In this document: positions 7,469-15,871 of the stretch, in pieces
How positions within the stretch are numbered: the first letter of the stretch is position 1
Layout of the letters: every line of letters starts with the position of its first letter
Assembly (NCBI GenBank): GCA_039679375.1
Contig: JBDKVA010000099.1
Location: 1 to 21,771, forward strand
DNA: 21,771 nucleotides
Reading direction: 5' to 3'
Origin: JBDKVA01 sp039679375
Lineage (GTDB): Bacteria > Bacillota > Clostridia > Acetivibrionales > DTU013
Made by a program: the position numbers and the translations under genes
The notes under the pieces: model-generated
What the model was told of the DNA's origin: nothing
The model's database searches: none
The model's input: only the letters and a program-made list of their open reading frames with translations

Positions 7469-7525
7469 ATATTATTGAAGGCCTTGTAATTTTTAATTAC
7501 ATGGCCTTTAATAATATCCTTTTTT
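7469..7525 (+). terminator. Intrinsic terminator of hppA
   Basis: A long stem pairs ATATTATT-GAAGGCC (7469-7483) with GGCCTTT-AATAATAT (7503-7517). An inner stem GTAATT/AATTAC caps it, and a CCTTTTTT tail ends at 7525. It is the clearest terminator in the window. Read on the minus strand it lacks a U-run, so it is probably not a good terminator for the opposing gene. Confidence 0.9.
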
Positions 7526-7566
7526 ATGCATTGACATGTTCTCCATAAATTTTGGAGGCGCAAACT

Positions 7567-7905
7567 TCAAACGGATCCTACGTATCTCAATATGTCCTTG
7601 CTGCACAACTGCTCCATGGTCGGTGATTTTTGTTCATAATGCACGCTGAGCAGTGTAAAACCCTGTTCAATCAATCCTTCCCAGAAATGCCGTACATCCT
7701 TTTCTATTTTATTGGTGGCCTTGATGAATTTCTTAATATCCTTTAAGTTGTCTGCCTTGTTATCGGCAGTATCAAACAGCTTCAGATAAATTTCACTGCC
7801 GTATGGAAGCAATAAAGATCCTTCCCTGACTGCTTTTACGGTATTGTCATAATCTTTTACAGCGATGATGTACTTGTTTTCTTCTGCTTTCTTTTTTCCA
7901 AACAT
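7567..7905 (-). CDS. Small conserved-looking protein of unknown function (112 aa)
   Basis: I do not recognise this protein. It is charged, soluble and probably alpha/beta or helical, with no signal peptide or membrane span. The N-terminus is MFGKKKAEENKYIIAVKDYD, the middle holds a lysine-rich helix (about residues 56-72), and it ends with SKDILRYVGSV. The gene call rests on a good ribosome site (AAAGGAG, 8 bases before the ATG at 7905) and an intact frame in an isolated slot, convergent with hppA. An inverted repeat (AGCAGCAT 7936-7943 and ATGCTGCT 7961-7968) lies in its upstream region and could be a leader hairpin or operator. It is transcribed away from the opp genes and has no operon partner. 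Confidence 0.65.
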   Translation of the reverse strand: MFGKKKAEENKYIIAVKDYDNTVKAVREGSLLLPYGSEIYLKLFDTADNKADNLKDIKKFIKATNKIEKDVRHFWEGLIEQGFTLLSVHYEQKSPTMEQLCSKDILRYVGSV

Positions 7906-8263
7906 GCCATGATCTCCTTTATTTTACAATATTTTAGCAGCATATGTCGTAAAATCGATAATGCTGCTTTTAACAAGTATATTACTATTTTGCTGTTTTA
8001 ACAATGATGTATGACATAATGTATAAATATACATTTCTCGTAACCCATTGAAAATGGCTATATTTATTGATAATATAAGTATTGTGATCAGGCGGGTGGT
8101 ATTATTTAGGGGGTACAATGGCGTACCAGCTACTTCAAATTTTGCTGCTGCCTTTTTTGGTATATATTCACTATTAGATTTATGTTATCTGCCAAATCAG
8201 CCTGTTAAGCGGGTTAACGAAATTTTACGGCGAATGGGACAGCTTAATTAAGGATTTTGTTTA
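7906..8263. other. Intergenic stretch with no supported gene
   Basis: Between the small minus-strand gene and the opp promoter I find an AT-rich region with an inverted repeat at 7936-7968 and a short hairpin GGTAC/GTACC near 8111-8127. A 67-codon frame starting near 8048 lacks a ribosome site and recognisable content. The region probably holds the minus-strand promoter, but I cannot place one convincingly. Confidence 0.5.
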
Positions 8264-8292
8264 TTGCATTAAGCTGTGTGATGCTGTATTAT
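8264..8292 (+). promoter_or_regulatory. Probable promoter of the opp operon
   Basis: TTGCAT (8264-8269) and TATTAT (8287-8292) have a 17-base spacer. The predicted start near 8299 leaves a leader of about 48 bases before the first permease gene. Confidence 0.6.
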
Positions 8293-8346
8293 GTTAACTG
8301 GTTTGTAAATGCTGATATTTGATTTATTTTAAGGGGAGTGTCCTTT

Positions 8347-9264
8347 ATGGGGAAATACGTTATTAAACGAGTGCTTATTTCGATAGTTACCTTATGGCTT
8401 GTCGCCACATTAACATTCGCATTGATGTTTATGGTTCCCGGCGGCCCGTTCCTTTCTGAAAAGGCTCCATCCGAATCCACATTGAAAGCTCTGAATGAAA
8501 AATATGGGTTGGATAAGCCCAAGATCGAGCAGTATAAAAATTACATGGTAAAATACCTGCAAGGTGATATGGGTCCTTCCATGAAACAGAGAGGACGTTC
8601 GGTAAAGCAGATTATCAGCACCGGCTTCAAGGTATCTGCCCGTGTAGGAGGTATAGCCATACTGCTGGCTGTTATTATCGGAATTCCGCTTGGGAGTATT
8701 GCAGCTCTGAACCGGGGAAAATGGATCGATGACGTCATCATTGTCATATCGACCTGTGGTATCGCCGTACCGGGCTTTGTGGTATCCACCGTACTAATGA
8801 TGATATTCAGCATCAAGCTGGGTTTACTGCCAACATATGGGCTGACATCTCCCCTTCATTATATCATGCCGGTTATGGCGCTTGCTTTTTATCCGACAGC
8901 ATACATTTCCAGACTGATGCGTTCAAGTATGCTTGAAGTTCTCGGACAGGATTATATGCGTACTGCAAAGGCAAAGGGACTGCCGCAGTTCGTGATTCTT
9001 TTCAAGCATGCATTGCGCAATGCGGTGCTGCCGGTTGTGACCTATCTCGGACCGCTGCTTGCATATACTTTAACAGGAAGCTTCGTAGTAGAAAGAATAT
9101 TCACCGTGCCGGGTCTGGGCAACGATTTTATCGGTTCAATCGTCAACCGTGATTACACAATGATCATGGGAACTACGATTTTCCTGGCTGCATTACTGAT
9201 TACAATGAATTTATTGGTTGATATACTTTACAAACTGATAGACCCTCGTATTAAACTTGGATAG
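8347..9264 (+). CDS. oppB: Oligopeptide/dipeptide ABC transporter permease, OppB/DppB type
   Basis: One of the two membrane subunits of a peptide importer. The 305-residue protein has an N-terminal span (about 10-30), an extracytoplasmic stretch, and a cluster of five spans. The cytoplasmic EAA loop that docks the ATPases is at about 196-230 (EVLGQDYMRTAKAKGLPQ...). Length and layout fit OppB/DppB; peptide specificity cannot be told. ATG 8347 is chosen because AAGGGGAG (8331-8338) lies 8 bases ahead; a GTG at 8338 overlaps that site. First gene of a five-gene cluster, 16 bases before oppC. Nickel or sugar import by close relatives of this family is possible but less likely given the binding protein. 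Confidence 0.93.
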   Translation: MGKYVIKRVLISIVTLWLVATLTFALMFMVPGGPFLSEKAPSESTLKALNEKYGLDKPKIEQYKNYMVKYLQGDMGPSMKQRGRSVKQIISTGFKVSARVGGIAILLAVIIGIPLGSIAALNRGKWIDDVIIVISTCGIAVPGFVVSTVLMMIFSIKLGLLPTYGLTSPLHYIMPVMALAFYPTAYISRLMRSSMLEVLGQDYMRTAKAKGLPQFVILFKHALRNAVLPVVTYLGPLLAYTLTGSFVVERIFTVPGLGNDFIGSIVNRDYTMIMGTTIFLAALLITMNLLVDILYKLIDPRIKLG

Positions 9265-9280
9265 GGAGCGATAGCGTTCA

Positions 9281-10330
9281 ATGGATAAGATGAATAAAAA
9301 GATTAGTTTTCAGCTTGACGTTTCCGATTTTTTACCTGCGAATAAAGAAGAAAAACAAAGTCTAGTTATCATGCGAAAGAGCGTCAACTTCTGGAAAGAC
9401 GGGCTGCGCAGATTCAAGAAAAACAAAATTGCCATGGTCAGCCTTGCAGTTATTATAATGGCAATGATATTCGCATTTATTTTACCTGGTTTTTACCCCT
9501 ATACGTATGAGCAGCAGATAAGGGGGAGTGAAAACCTGGCTCCTCTGCGATATTCATCCCAAGAACTTGCCCTGAAGGAACAGGGAGAGAGCATATTTCC
9601 CCACATTCTCGGAACGGATAACCTTGGACGCGATACCATGGTACGCCTGATGATGGGCAGCCGCGTATCATTGCTCGTCGGTATTATTGCAAGCCTGCTG
9701 GTTTTTCTGATCGGTTCCGTATATGGCGCTGTAGCCGGGTACTTTGGCGGCAAAGTGGACATGATCATGATGCGTCTTGTTGATATTATCTATACGGTAC
9801 CCGATATTCTGATCATCATCCTGCTGATGGTCACACTCAAATATCCTTTGCAGGCTCTGGCCAACAGCTCGCCTGCCTTTAACTGGATCAACACGATCGG
9901 AGTAGGATTGATTTGCATTTTTATCGTATTTGCATTGCTTTATTGGGTAGGTATGGCCCGTATCGTCAGAAGCCAGATACTCATGCTGAAGGAGCAGGAA
10001 TATGTGACGGCTGCGCGTGCGCTCGGCGCAAGCCATGGCAGGATCATCAGGAAGCATCTGCTGACCAATTGCATGGGCACATTGATTGTTACGACCACTT
10101 TACAGATCCCGGCTTCTATTTTTACTGAAAGCTTCCTCAGCTTTATCGGGATCGGTGTTGCGGCGCCGATGCCAAGCCTTGGATCCATGGCTTCGCAAGC
10201 TATCGGAGGAATTACCTCCTATCCATACAGGTTATTTGCGCCCGCTATTACGATCAGCTTGATTATTTTATCGTTCAACCTGATCGGCGATGGCCTGCGT
10301 GATGCGTTTGACCCCAAACTAAAGAACTGA
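9281..10330 (+). CDS. oppC: Oligopeptide/dipeptide ABC transporter permease, OppC/DppC type
   Basis: The second membrane subunit, pairing with OppB to form the peptide channel. An N-terminal cytoplasmic tail of about 45 residues precedes the first span (about 50-70). The OppC hallmark GTDNLGRD (111-118) follows, then four or five further spans, and the EAA loop EQEYVTAARALGASHGRII (about 238-256). At 349 residues it is slightly longer than average because of the N-terminal tail. The ribosome site is weak: AGGGAG overlaps the oppB stop and lies 12 bases before ATG 9281, so expression may depend on coupling to oppB; ATG 9290 is an alternative start. Confidence 0.93.
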   Translation: MDKMNKKISFQLDVSDFLPANKEEKQSLVIMRKSVNFWKDGLRRFKKNKIAMVSLAVIIMAMIFAFILPGFYPYTYEQQIRGSENLAPLRYSSQELALKEQGESIFPHILGTDNLGRDTMVRLMMGSRVSLLVGIIASLLVFLIGSVYGAVAGYFGGKVDMIMMRLVDIIYTVPDILIIILLMVTLKYPLQALANSSPAFNWINTIGVGLICIFIVFALLYWVGMARIVRSQILMLKEQEYVTAARALGASHGRIIRKHLLTNCMGTLIVTTTLQIPASIFTESFLSFIGIGVAAPMPSLGSMASQAIGGITSYPYRLFAPAITISLIILSFNLIGDGLRDAFDPKLKN

Positions 10331-10341
10331 GGTGATTGATG

Positions 10342-11343
10342 ATGAGCGAATTATTATTGGATATAAAAAACGAACGCCTCTCTTTCTTTACACCGGCAGG
10401 CGAAGTAAAGGCGCTCAATGATGTTACGATAAGCATGAAACCGGGTGATGTCCTCGGCATTGTCGGTGAAAGCGGCAGCGGAAAGAGTGTTACGGCCTAT
10501 TCGATCATGGGGCTCACAGCACATCCCGGGCGTATCATTGGCGGTACGGTCGATTTTAACGGGCATAGGATCAACGATATGTCCGAGAAGGAAATACGCA
10601 GTATCCGCGGAAATGAAGTAAGCATTATTTTCCAGGACCCGATGACCAGCTTAAACCCCGTATATACAATTGGCAATCAAATAATGGAAGTGATATTGCG
10701 GCATACGGATAAAAATAAAAGGGAAGCCCGTATCCGTGCCATTGAGCTTTTAAATCTTGTCGGTATCAACGAACCGCAAAAGAGGATCAGGCAATACCCG
10801 CACGAATTGTCCGGCGGTATGCGCCAGAGGGTAATGATTGCGATCGCACTGGCTTGCGAACCCAAGCTGTTGATAGCCGATGAGCCTACTACCGCTCTGG
10901 ATGTGACGATCCAGGCACAAATACTGGAATTAATGATCGAGCTGAAAAACAAGCTGGGCATGTCTATTATTATGATTACCCATGACCTTGGAATCGTAGC
11001 GAACATGTGCCATAAAATAGCGGTCATGTATGCCGGTAAAATCGTAGAATACGGCTCGACCGACGAAATATTCTACAACCCGAAGCATGAGTATACAAAA
11101 GGCTTGCTGCGCAGTATTCCAAAGCTTACGGAAAAAGAACACAGAAAACTTGTTCCTATAGAAGGAACACCTGTAGATATGCTTAATCCGCCTGCCGGGT
11201 GTCCCTTTGCTCCAAGATGCGATAATTGCATGAAGGTATGTTTGAGGAATATGCCTGAGTATTCGTATATAAGAGAGGATCATTACAGTGCTTGCTGGCT
11301 CATACAAAAGGAAGCATCAGAGCAGGGAAGGGATAAATCATGA
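10342..11343 (+). CDS. oppD: Oligopeptide ABC transporter ATP-binding protein, OppD/DppD type
   Basis: One of two ATPases energising the importer at the inner membrane face. Walker A is GESGSGKS (42-49), the signature is LSGGMRQRV (156-164), Walker B is LLIADEP (176-182), and the switch histidine is in ITHD. The C-terminal oligopeptide-type extension carries four close cysteines (C287, C293, C296, C300), the pattern of the [4Fe-4S] site reported in mycobacterial DppD. ATG 10342 is preferred because AGGTGA (10330-10335) is 6 bases upstream; TTG 10336 and ATG 10339 are too close to it. It starts 11 bases after oppC and its stop overlaps the oppF start by 4 bases. Confidence 0.94.
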   Translation: MSELLLDIKNERLSFFTPAGEVKALNDVTISMKPGDVLGIVGESGSGKSVTAYSIMGLTAHPGRIIGGTVDFNGHRINDMSEKEIRSIRGNEVSIIFQDPMTSLNPVYTIGNQIMEVILRHTDKNKREARIRAIELLNLVGINEPQKRIRQYPHELSGGMRQRVMIAIALACEPKLLIADEPTTALDVTIQAQILELMIELKNKLGMSIIMITHDLGIVANMCHKIAVMYAGKIVEYGSTDEIFYNPKHEYTKGLLRSIPKLTEKEHRKLVPIEGTPVDMLNPPAGCPFAPRCDNCMKVCLRNMPEYSYIREDHYSACWLIQKEASEQGRDKS

Positions 11344-12308
11344 GTAAATTGGTAGAAGTGAAAAATTTAAAGCAATATTTCAGTGTCAGCGGTAGTTTAC
11401 TGCATCCAATGTATGTAAAGGCTGTTGACGACGTGAGCTTTCACATAGACAAGGGAGAAACCCTGGGGCTGGTCGGCGAAAGCGGCTGCGGCAAGACCAC
11501 GACGGGAAGGACACTGCTGAGATTGTATGAGCCGACGGCAGGCCGGATATTTTATGACGGAGTCGATATAACCAAAGTGAAAATGCTTCCTTACCGCAGG
11601 AAAATGCAGATTGTTTTTCAGGATCCGTATGCGAGCCTGGATCCCCGCATGACGGTCGGCGATATTGTAGGCGAGGCGATTGATATCCACCATCTGGCCG
11701 CCAACAAAGCAGAACGCAAGGACAAGATCATCACCATGCTTGAGAGGGTCGGACTGAACAGTGAGCATGCGAACCGTTACCCCCATGAGTTTTCCGGAGG
11801 CCAGAGGCAGAGGATCGGTATTGCGCGCGCACTTGCGGTTGATCCCGAATTCATTGTCTGTGACGAGCCTATTTCGGCTTTGGACGTTTCCATACAGGCG
11901 CAGGTGGTAAATATGTTCGAGCAGCTGCAGGAGGACCTGGGGCTGACATATTTGTTCATTGCACATGACCTTAGCGTAGTCAAGCATATCAGCAGCCGCA
12001 TCGGTGTGATGTACCTCGGAAAGCTTGTAGAATTGGCGGAAAGCTATGAATTGACTTTCCACAATGTGCATCCGTACACCAGATCTCTGATATCGGCTAT
12101 TCCGATACCTGATCCGGCAGAAAGCAGAAAACAGAAGCGTATCGTGCTTGAAGGCGATGTTCCGAGCCCGCTCAGACCGCCGTCCGGATGCCGTTTCCGT
12201 ACCCGCTGCCGGTATGCGACCGATTTATGCGCACAGCAGGAGCCCGAATTCAAGGAGGTCTCACCGGGGCATTTCGCTGCATGCCATCACCTGGATAAGC
12301 TGAATTAA
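11340..12308 (+). CDS. oppF: Oligopeptide ABC transporter ATP-binding protein, OppF/DppF type
   Basis: The second ATPase; it forms a heterodimer with OppD. Walker A is GESGCGKT (46-53), the signature FSGGQRQRI (151-159), Walker B FIVCDEP (171-177), and AHD supplies the switch histidine. The C-terminal extension has cysteines at 284, 290, 297 and 315 (GCRFRTRC, LC, AC). The length of 322 residues is normal. Its ATG overlaps the oppD stop (ATGA), so the two are translationally coupled. A 138-base gap with its own promoter separates it from the binding-protein gene, and no terminator is visible in that gap. Confidence 0.94.
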   Translation: MSKLVEVKNLKQYFSVSGSLLHPMYVKAVDDVSFHIDKGETLGLVGESGCGKTTTGRTLLRLYEPTAGRIFYDGVDITKVKMLPYRRKMQIVFQDPYASLDPRMTVGDIVGEAIDIHHLAANKAERKDKIITMLERVGLNSEHANRYPHEFSGGQRQRIGIARALAVDPEFIVCDEPISALDVSIQAQVVNMFEQLQEDLGLTYLFIAHDLSVVKHISSRIGVMYLGKLVELAESYELTFHNVHPYTRSLISAIPIPDPAESRKQKRIVLEGDVPSPLRPPSGCRFRTRCRYATDLCAQQEPEFKEVSPGHFAACHHLDKLN

Positions 12309-12368
12309 TATGCTTTTTTAGTATTTAATGTCTTCACTCAGTTTATTTATATTTTGTCAATAGAAATA

Positions 12369-12397
12369 TTGAATATGCTGAATGCGGACATTATAAT
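12369..12397 (+). promoter_or_regulatory. Promoter of the peptide-binding protein gene
   Basis: TTGAAT (12369-12374) and a perfect TATAAT (12392-12397) are 17 bases apart, predicting a start at about 12403-12405. An internal promoter would let the binding protein be made in excess over the membrane and ATPase subunits, which is usual for ABC importers. Confidence 0.75.
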
Positions 12398-12402
12398 AAA
12401 TA

Positions 12403-12423
12403 CAGTACAAATATTTTGTACTG
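12403..12423 (+). repeat. Perfect inverted repeat at the predicted oppA transcript start
   Basis: CAGTACAAA (12403-12411) and TTTGTACTG (12415-12423) are perfect complements around TAT. The repeat begins at or within a base or two of the predicted +1. It could be an operator for a dimeric repressor, or a 5' terminal stem-loop that protects the mRNA. Confidence 0.8.
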
Positions 12424-12446
12424 AATAGAAATAGGGAGGATGTTAT

Positions 12447-14048
12447 ATGAAAAGAAAAGTATCACTACTCGTTGTTCTTGTTCTGATCTGCAGCTTGCTT
12501 GTAACCTCTTGCGGAAATAAGGCAGGCAGTGCGGAAAAGCTGGACACTCTTACTGTCTGTGCCGGGCCTGATCCCGACACGATTGACCCTGCTTTGAATA
12601 CTACTGTTGACGGAGCTACAATGGTACTTCATGTATTTGAAGGACTCTATACGCTTGACAAAAACGGCACGCCTATTCCAGGGCAAGCGAAGTCTTATGA
12701 CGTTAACGATGACAAGACAGTTTACACATTCCATCTGCGTGATAACCTGAAATGGAGCGACGGCACCCCTGTTAAAGCAAGCGATTACATTTATTCATGG
12801 AACCGTGCGGTTTCTCCCGATACCGCATCCGACTACGAGTACATGTTCGACGTAATCAAGGGCTATGAAGAAAAAAATCTGGAAGTTAAAGCTCCCGACG
12901 ACAAGACACTTGTTGTTACCTTAAAGAATGCCGTACCGTATTTCCTTGAGCTTACTGCATTCCCGACCTATTCACCGGTCCGCGAGGACATCATCAAGTC
13001 AAAGGGTGAAGCATGGGCAACCGCAGTTGACAGCTACATCGGCAACGGACCGTATAAGGTGACTGAATGGGTTCCCGGTTCTCACATTATGATGCAGAAA
13101 AACGAAAATTACTGGAATTATAAAAAGCTTGGCACAGAAAAAATCAAGTTTGTACTTATGGAAGACGATAACGCAATATTGAATGCGTTCAAGAACGCGG
13201 AGATTATGTTTGCCGACCAGATGCCGAACGATGAAATCGACGCATGGAGAGATAAACCGGAATTTAACCTTGCAGGACAGCTTGGGACGTACTATGTTTC
13301 CTTCAACATAAAAAAGGCTCCATTGGATAATGTGAAGGTTCGTCAGGCTTTAATCCTTGCTGTTGACCGTGACTATATCTGCAAAAACATAGGCAAATCC
13401 GGACAGGAGCCCGCAGGCGCGTATGTGCCGATCGGACTTACCGATTCCGATCCTTCCAAAGAATTCCGCGAAGTAGGCGGCGACTTTTATGATCCTACCG
13501 CGGCTGCAAACGAAAAGAATCTTGCCGAAGCAAAGAAACTGCTTGCAGATGCCGGATATCCCGACGGAAAAGGTCTGCCGAACATTGAGTACCTGTATAA
13601 CGAAGGCAGCGGTCATCAGGCGATAGGCGAAGCGCTGCAGAACATGTGGAAAGAGATCGGTGTTAATGTTACACTTGTTTCTCAGGAATGGAACACATTC
13701 GTGAACACCCGTAAGAACGGCGAATATTACATTGCACGTAACGGCTGGCTTGGCGACTACAACGACCCGATATCCTTCCTGGATATGTGGATTACGGGCG
13801 GCGGCAACAATGACGCTCAGTGGAGCAATGCGAAGTATGATACATTGCTCTCAGAGATCAAGAAATCCTCCGATCCCAAGGAACGCTTCAAAAAGATGCA
13901 CGAGGCTGAAAAGCTCATATTCGATGACTGGATGCTTTGCCCGATCTACTATTATGTCGACCTGTACCTTCTGAACCCGAAGGTCGAAGGCTTCTGGTCT
14001 TCACCGCTTGGATACAAGTACTTCATGTATGCTACGGTTTCCAAGTAA
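12447..14048 (+). CDS. oppA: Peptide-binding lipoprotein of the ABC importer (family 5 solute-binding protein)
   Basis: Captures peptides outside the membrane and delivers them to OppBC. The N-terminus has a lipoprotein signal: positive MKRK, a hydrophobic run, and lipobox LVTSC with the acylated cysteine at 22. The mature part shows family 5 features: DPDTIDPALNTT near the start, a YTFHLRDNLKWSDGTPVKASD motif, NGPYKV, and an RQALILAVDR segment in the middle. The 533-residue length is standard. GGGAGGATG supplies the ribosome site. It follows oppBCDF, is read from its own promoter and ends before a strong terminator. OppA-type ligand is likely, but DppA-like or other ligands are possible. Confidence 0.94.
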   Translation: MKRKVSLLVVLVLICSLLVTSCGNKAGSAEKLDTLTVCAGPDPDTIDPALNTTVDGATMVLHVFEGLYTLDKNGTPIPGQAKSYDVNDDKTVYTFHLRDNLKWSDGTPVKASDYIYSWNRAVSPDTASDYEYMFDVIKGYEEKNLEVKAPDDKTLVVTLKNAVPYFLELTAFPTYSPVREDIIKSKGEAWATAVDSYIGNGPYKVTEWVPGSHIMMQKNENYWNYKKLGTEKIKFVLMEDDNAILNAFKNAEIMFADQMPNDEIDAWRDKPEFNLAGQLGTYYVSFNIKKAPLDNVKVRQALILAVDRDYICKNIGKSGQEPAGAYVPIGLTDSDPSKEFREVGGDFYDPTAAANEKNLAEAKKLLADAGYPDGKGLPNIEYLYNEGSGHQAIGEALQNMWKEIGVNVTLVSQEWNTFVNTRKNGEYYIARNGWLGDYNDPISFLDMWITGGGNNDAQWSNAKYDTLLSEIKKSSDPKERFKKMHEAEKLIFDDWMLCPIYYYVDLYLLNPKVEGFWSSPLGYKYFMYATVSK

Positions 14049-14106
14049 TCTGAACAGGGTGTATGGCAACATGGTTAGATATTCATAATCCAAAGCAAAT
14101 ATAAGG

Positions 14107-14157
14107 GAGGCTGGCTTTAAGACAATGTTTGTACATTGCCGGAAGCCGGCCTCTTTT
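14107..14157 (+). terminator. Intrinsic terminator after oppA
   Basis: GAGGCTGGCTT (14107-14117) pairs with AAGCCGGCCTC (14143-14153) with one G-U pair. An inner CAATG/CATTG stem caps it and TTTT follows (14154-14157). It closes the opp cluster. Confidence 0.85.
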
Positions 14158-14193
14158 AATTAATTTCCCGGACTTTTTCTTTCAATTTTCAGT

Positions 14194-14220
14194 TGATTTT
14201 TATTCAGCTTATGCCGATAA
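14194..14220 (+). promoter_or_regulatory. Possible flagellar sigma-28 (SigD/FliA) promoter
   Basis: GCCGATAA (14213-14220) matches the sigma-28 -10 consensus exactly. Eleven bases upstream, TGATTTTT (14194-14201) matches five of eight positions of TAAAGTTT. It points toward the hydrolase-motA-motB cluster. A sigma-A-like alternative, TTGCTT (14234-14239) with TATGAT (14258-14263) and an 18-base spacer, lies just downstream. Confidence 0.45.
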
Positions 14221-14303
14221 AAGAATTAAGACTTTGCTTTTAAGGTGTATTAACACATATGATTATATGACTTATTGCATAAAAGGAAGCGGGAGCTGAG
14301 AAA

Positions 14304-14945
14304 ATGGATACTGGTTTGTTAAACGGCGTTAGCCATATGAAGCAGTCTACGGTAAAAATACAGGGAGACAGAACGGTTTATTTTGACCCGTATGAAATAG
14401 CTGATGAAGTAAGGGATGCAGATGTTATTTTCATTTCACACGGTCATTATGACCATTTCTCAACCAAGGATATCAAAAAAATCATGAAAAGCAATACGGT
14501 TCTTGTTTTACCTGAGGATTGTACCAGAGATGCCGATATAGCCGGTTTTAAAAATATTGTACCTGTTTTGCCGAACCTTGATTATGAAGTTGGCGGATTG
14601 AAATTCAGTACAGTCCCCGCTTACAATACAAATAAGGAGTTCCATAAGAAATTAAGCAATTGGGTAGGCTATGTTTTAAATATCAATAACATAACCTGTT
14701 ATTTCGCCGGAGATACGGATTACATACCGGAAATGAAAAATATCAGGGCTGAGGTAGTTTTTCTGCCTGTGGGCGGTGTTTACACAATGAATTGGAAAGA
14801 AGCGGTCGAGGCGGCGAACACCATCCAGCCTAAAATAGCTGTTCCCATACATTTTAAGGATGTAGTCGGTTCCTTAGACGATGCCGTGAATTTCGTGCGC
14901 GGAATACATTCCAATATCAGGGGAGTGATCTTGAAGACACAATGA
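14304..14945 (+). CDS. Metallo-beta-lactamase-fold hydrolase, UlaG-like
   Basis: A cytoplasmic metal-dependent hydrolase of the group that includes L-ascorbate-6-phosphate lactonase UlaG; the substrate cannot be inferred. Metal ligands are seen in SHGHYDHFS (H46, H48, D50, H51), in AGDTDYIPEM (second aspartate) and in VPIHF (last histidine). VFLPVGGVYTMNWKEAVEAA is the typical late motif. At 213 residues it is compact. The N-terminus lacks the usual WLGHS strand motif, so ATG 14304 (GGGAG 8 bases ahead) is likely but an ATG at 14337 is possible. It stands 108 bases before motA with only a weak hairpin between, so the three genes may share a transcript. Confidence 0.85.
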   Translation: MDTGLLNGVSHMKQSTVKIQGDRTVYFDPYEIADEVRDADVIFISHGHYDHFSTKDIKKIMKSNTVLVLPEDCTRDADIAGFKNIVPVLPNLDYEVGGLKFSTVPAYNTNKEFHKKLSNWVGYVLNINNITCYFAGDTDYIPEMKNIRAEVVFLPVGGVYTMNWKEAVEAANTIQPKIAVPIHFKDVVGSLDDAVNFVRGIHSNIRGVILKTQ

Positions 14946-14973
14946 TACAAGAGCTATGAGGGTGCTTCATTGT
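14939..14973 (+). repeat. Weak inverted repeat at the end of the hydrolase gene
   Basis: ACAATGA (14939-14945) and TCATTGT (14967-14973) are perfect complements, with GAGC/GCTT pairing inside. Only TTGAATT follows, so it is a poor terminator; it may partially separate the hydrolase from motA. Confidence 0.4.
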
Positions 14974-15053
14974 TTGAATTAATGTGATATGCCAATATTG
15001 CTGCATGTCATTAAAGTTAAGTCAGATTAGATTAGGTCGGGGGATGAATTTAA

Positions 15054-15854
15054 ATGGATCTAGCAACAGTTATAGGAATTACGTTTGGTACTTTTTGTCT
15101 GGTCGTTTCCATTTTACTTAGCGGTAAGCTGCAATCGTTTTTTGATGTGCCTTCCATATTTATCACAGTCGGCGGCGGTCTTGCATCTACATTGATTCAG
15201 TATAAGCTCAAGGATTTTTTAAAAATATTCAAGCTGATCGGTCTTGCTTTTCTTAATAAATCGGCAAATGCTCTTGACACAATAGCTCTGATGGTAAAGC
15301 TGTCAGAAAAGACAAGAAGGGAAGGCCTCTTGGCTATTGAATCGGAGCTGGAGCAGATAGAGGATCCTTTTATCCGAAGGTCCCTGCAGCTGGTTGTAGA
15401 CGGCGTTGAATCGGAAACAATAAAGGATTATATGAATATGGAAATTAGTAATCTGGAGAGCCGCCATTCAACGGGCATTGCCATTTTTAAGTCTCTGGCG
15501 TCGGAATTTCCTGCGTGGGGCCTGATCGGTACGCTAATTGGCCTGGTTCTTATGTTGCGGAGCCTTGATGATCCTTCAACGATTGGCCCTTCTATGGCTG
15601 TTTCCCTTATCACAACATTTTACGGAAGTGTTCTGGCGAATTTCATTTGCATTCCCGTTGCCGAAAAGCTTCAGCGTAATAGCGACAATGAAGTCCATAT
15701 AAAGGAAATGGTCGCGGAAGCGGTAATTTCAATTCAGGCGGGTGAAAATCCCAAAATGATGGAGCATAAGCTGAGAGTATTCCTGTCGCCTGATGAGAGA
15801 GATGCTGAAATAAAGAAGGATACATCGGAAACGAAAGAAGAAGTAATAAAATAG
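15054..15854 (+). CDS. motA: Flagellar motor stator protein MotA
   Basis: Forms, with MotB, the ion channel that turns the flagellum. Four membrane spans are seen, at about 3-22, 30-50, 150-170 and 180-201, with a large cytoplasmic loop between the second and third. That loop holds the charged rotor-contact region (KTRREGLLAIESELE, 86-100). The conserved prolines are P153 in EFPAWGLIGTLIGLV and P179 in IGPSMAVSLITTFYG. The 266-residue length is standard. GGGGGATG lies just upstream of ATG 15054. It is 17 bases from motB, as a normal motAB operon. The C-terminal tail is lysine and glutamate rich. Confidence 0.95.
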   Translation: MDLATVIGITFGTFCLVVSILLSGKLQSFFDVPSIFITVGGGLASTLIQYKLKDFLKIFKLIGLAFLNKSANALDTIALMVKLSEKTRREGLLAIESELEQIEDPFIRRSLQLVVDGVESETIKDYMNMEISNLESRHSTGIAIFKSLASEFPAWGLIGTLIGLVLMLRSLDDPSTIGPSMAVSLITTFYGSVLANFICIPVAEKLQRNSDNEVHIKEMVAEAVISIQAGENPKMMEHKLRVFLSPDERDAEIKKDTSETKEEVIK

Positions 15855-15871
15855 ATTAAGGAGGCAGTACA

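Noticed and set aside
8048..8251. 67-codon plus-strand frame upstream of oppB
   Set aside because: No ribosome site precedes it, its sequence resembles no family I know, and the opp promoter lies just after its end.
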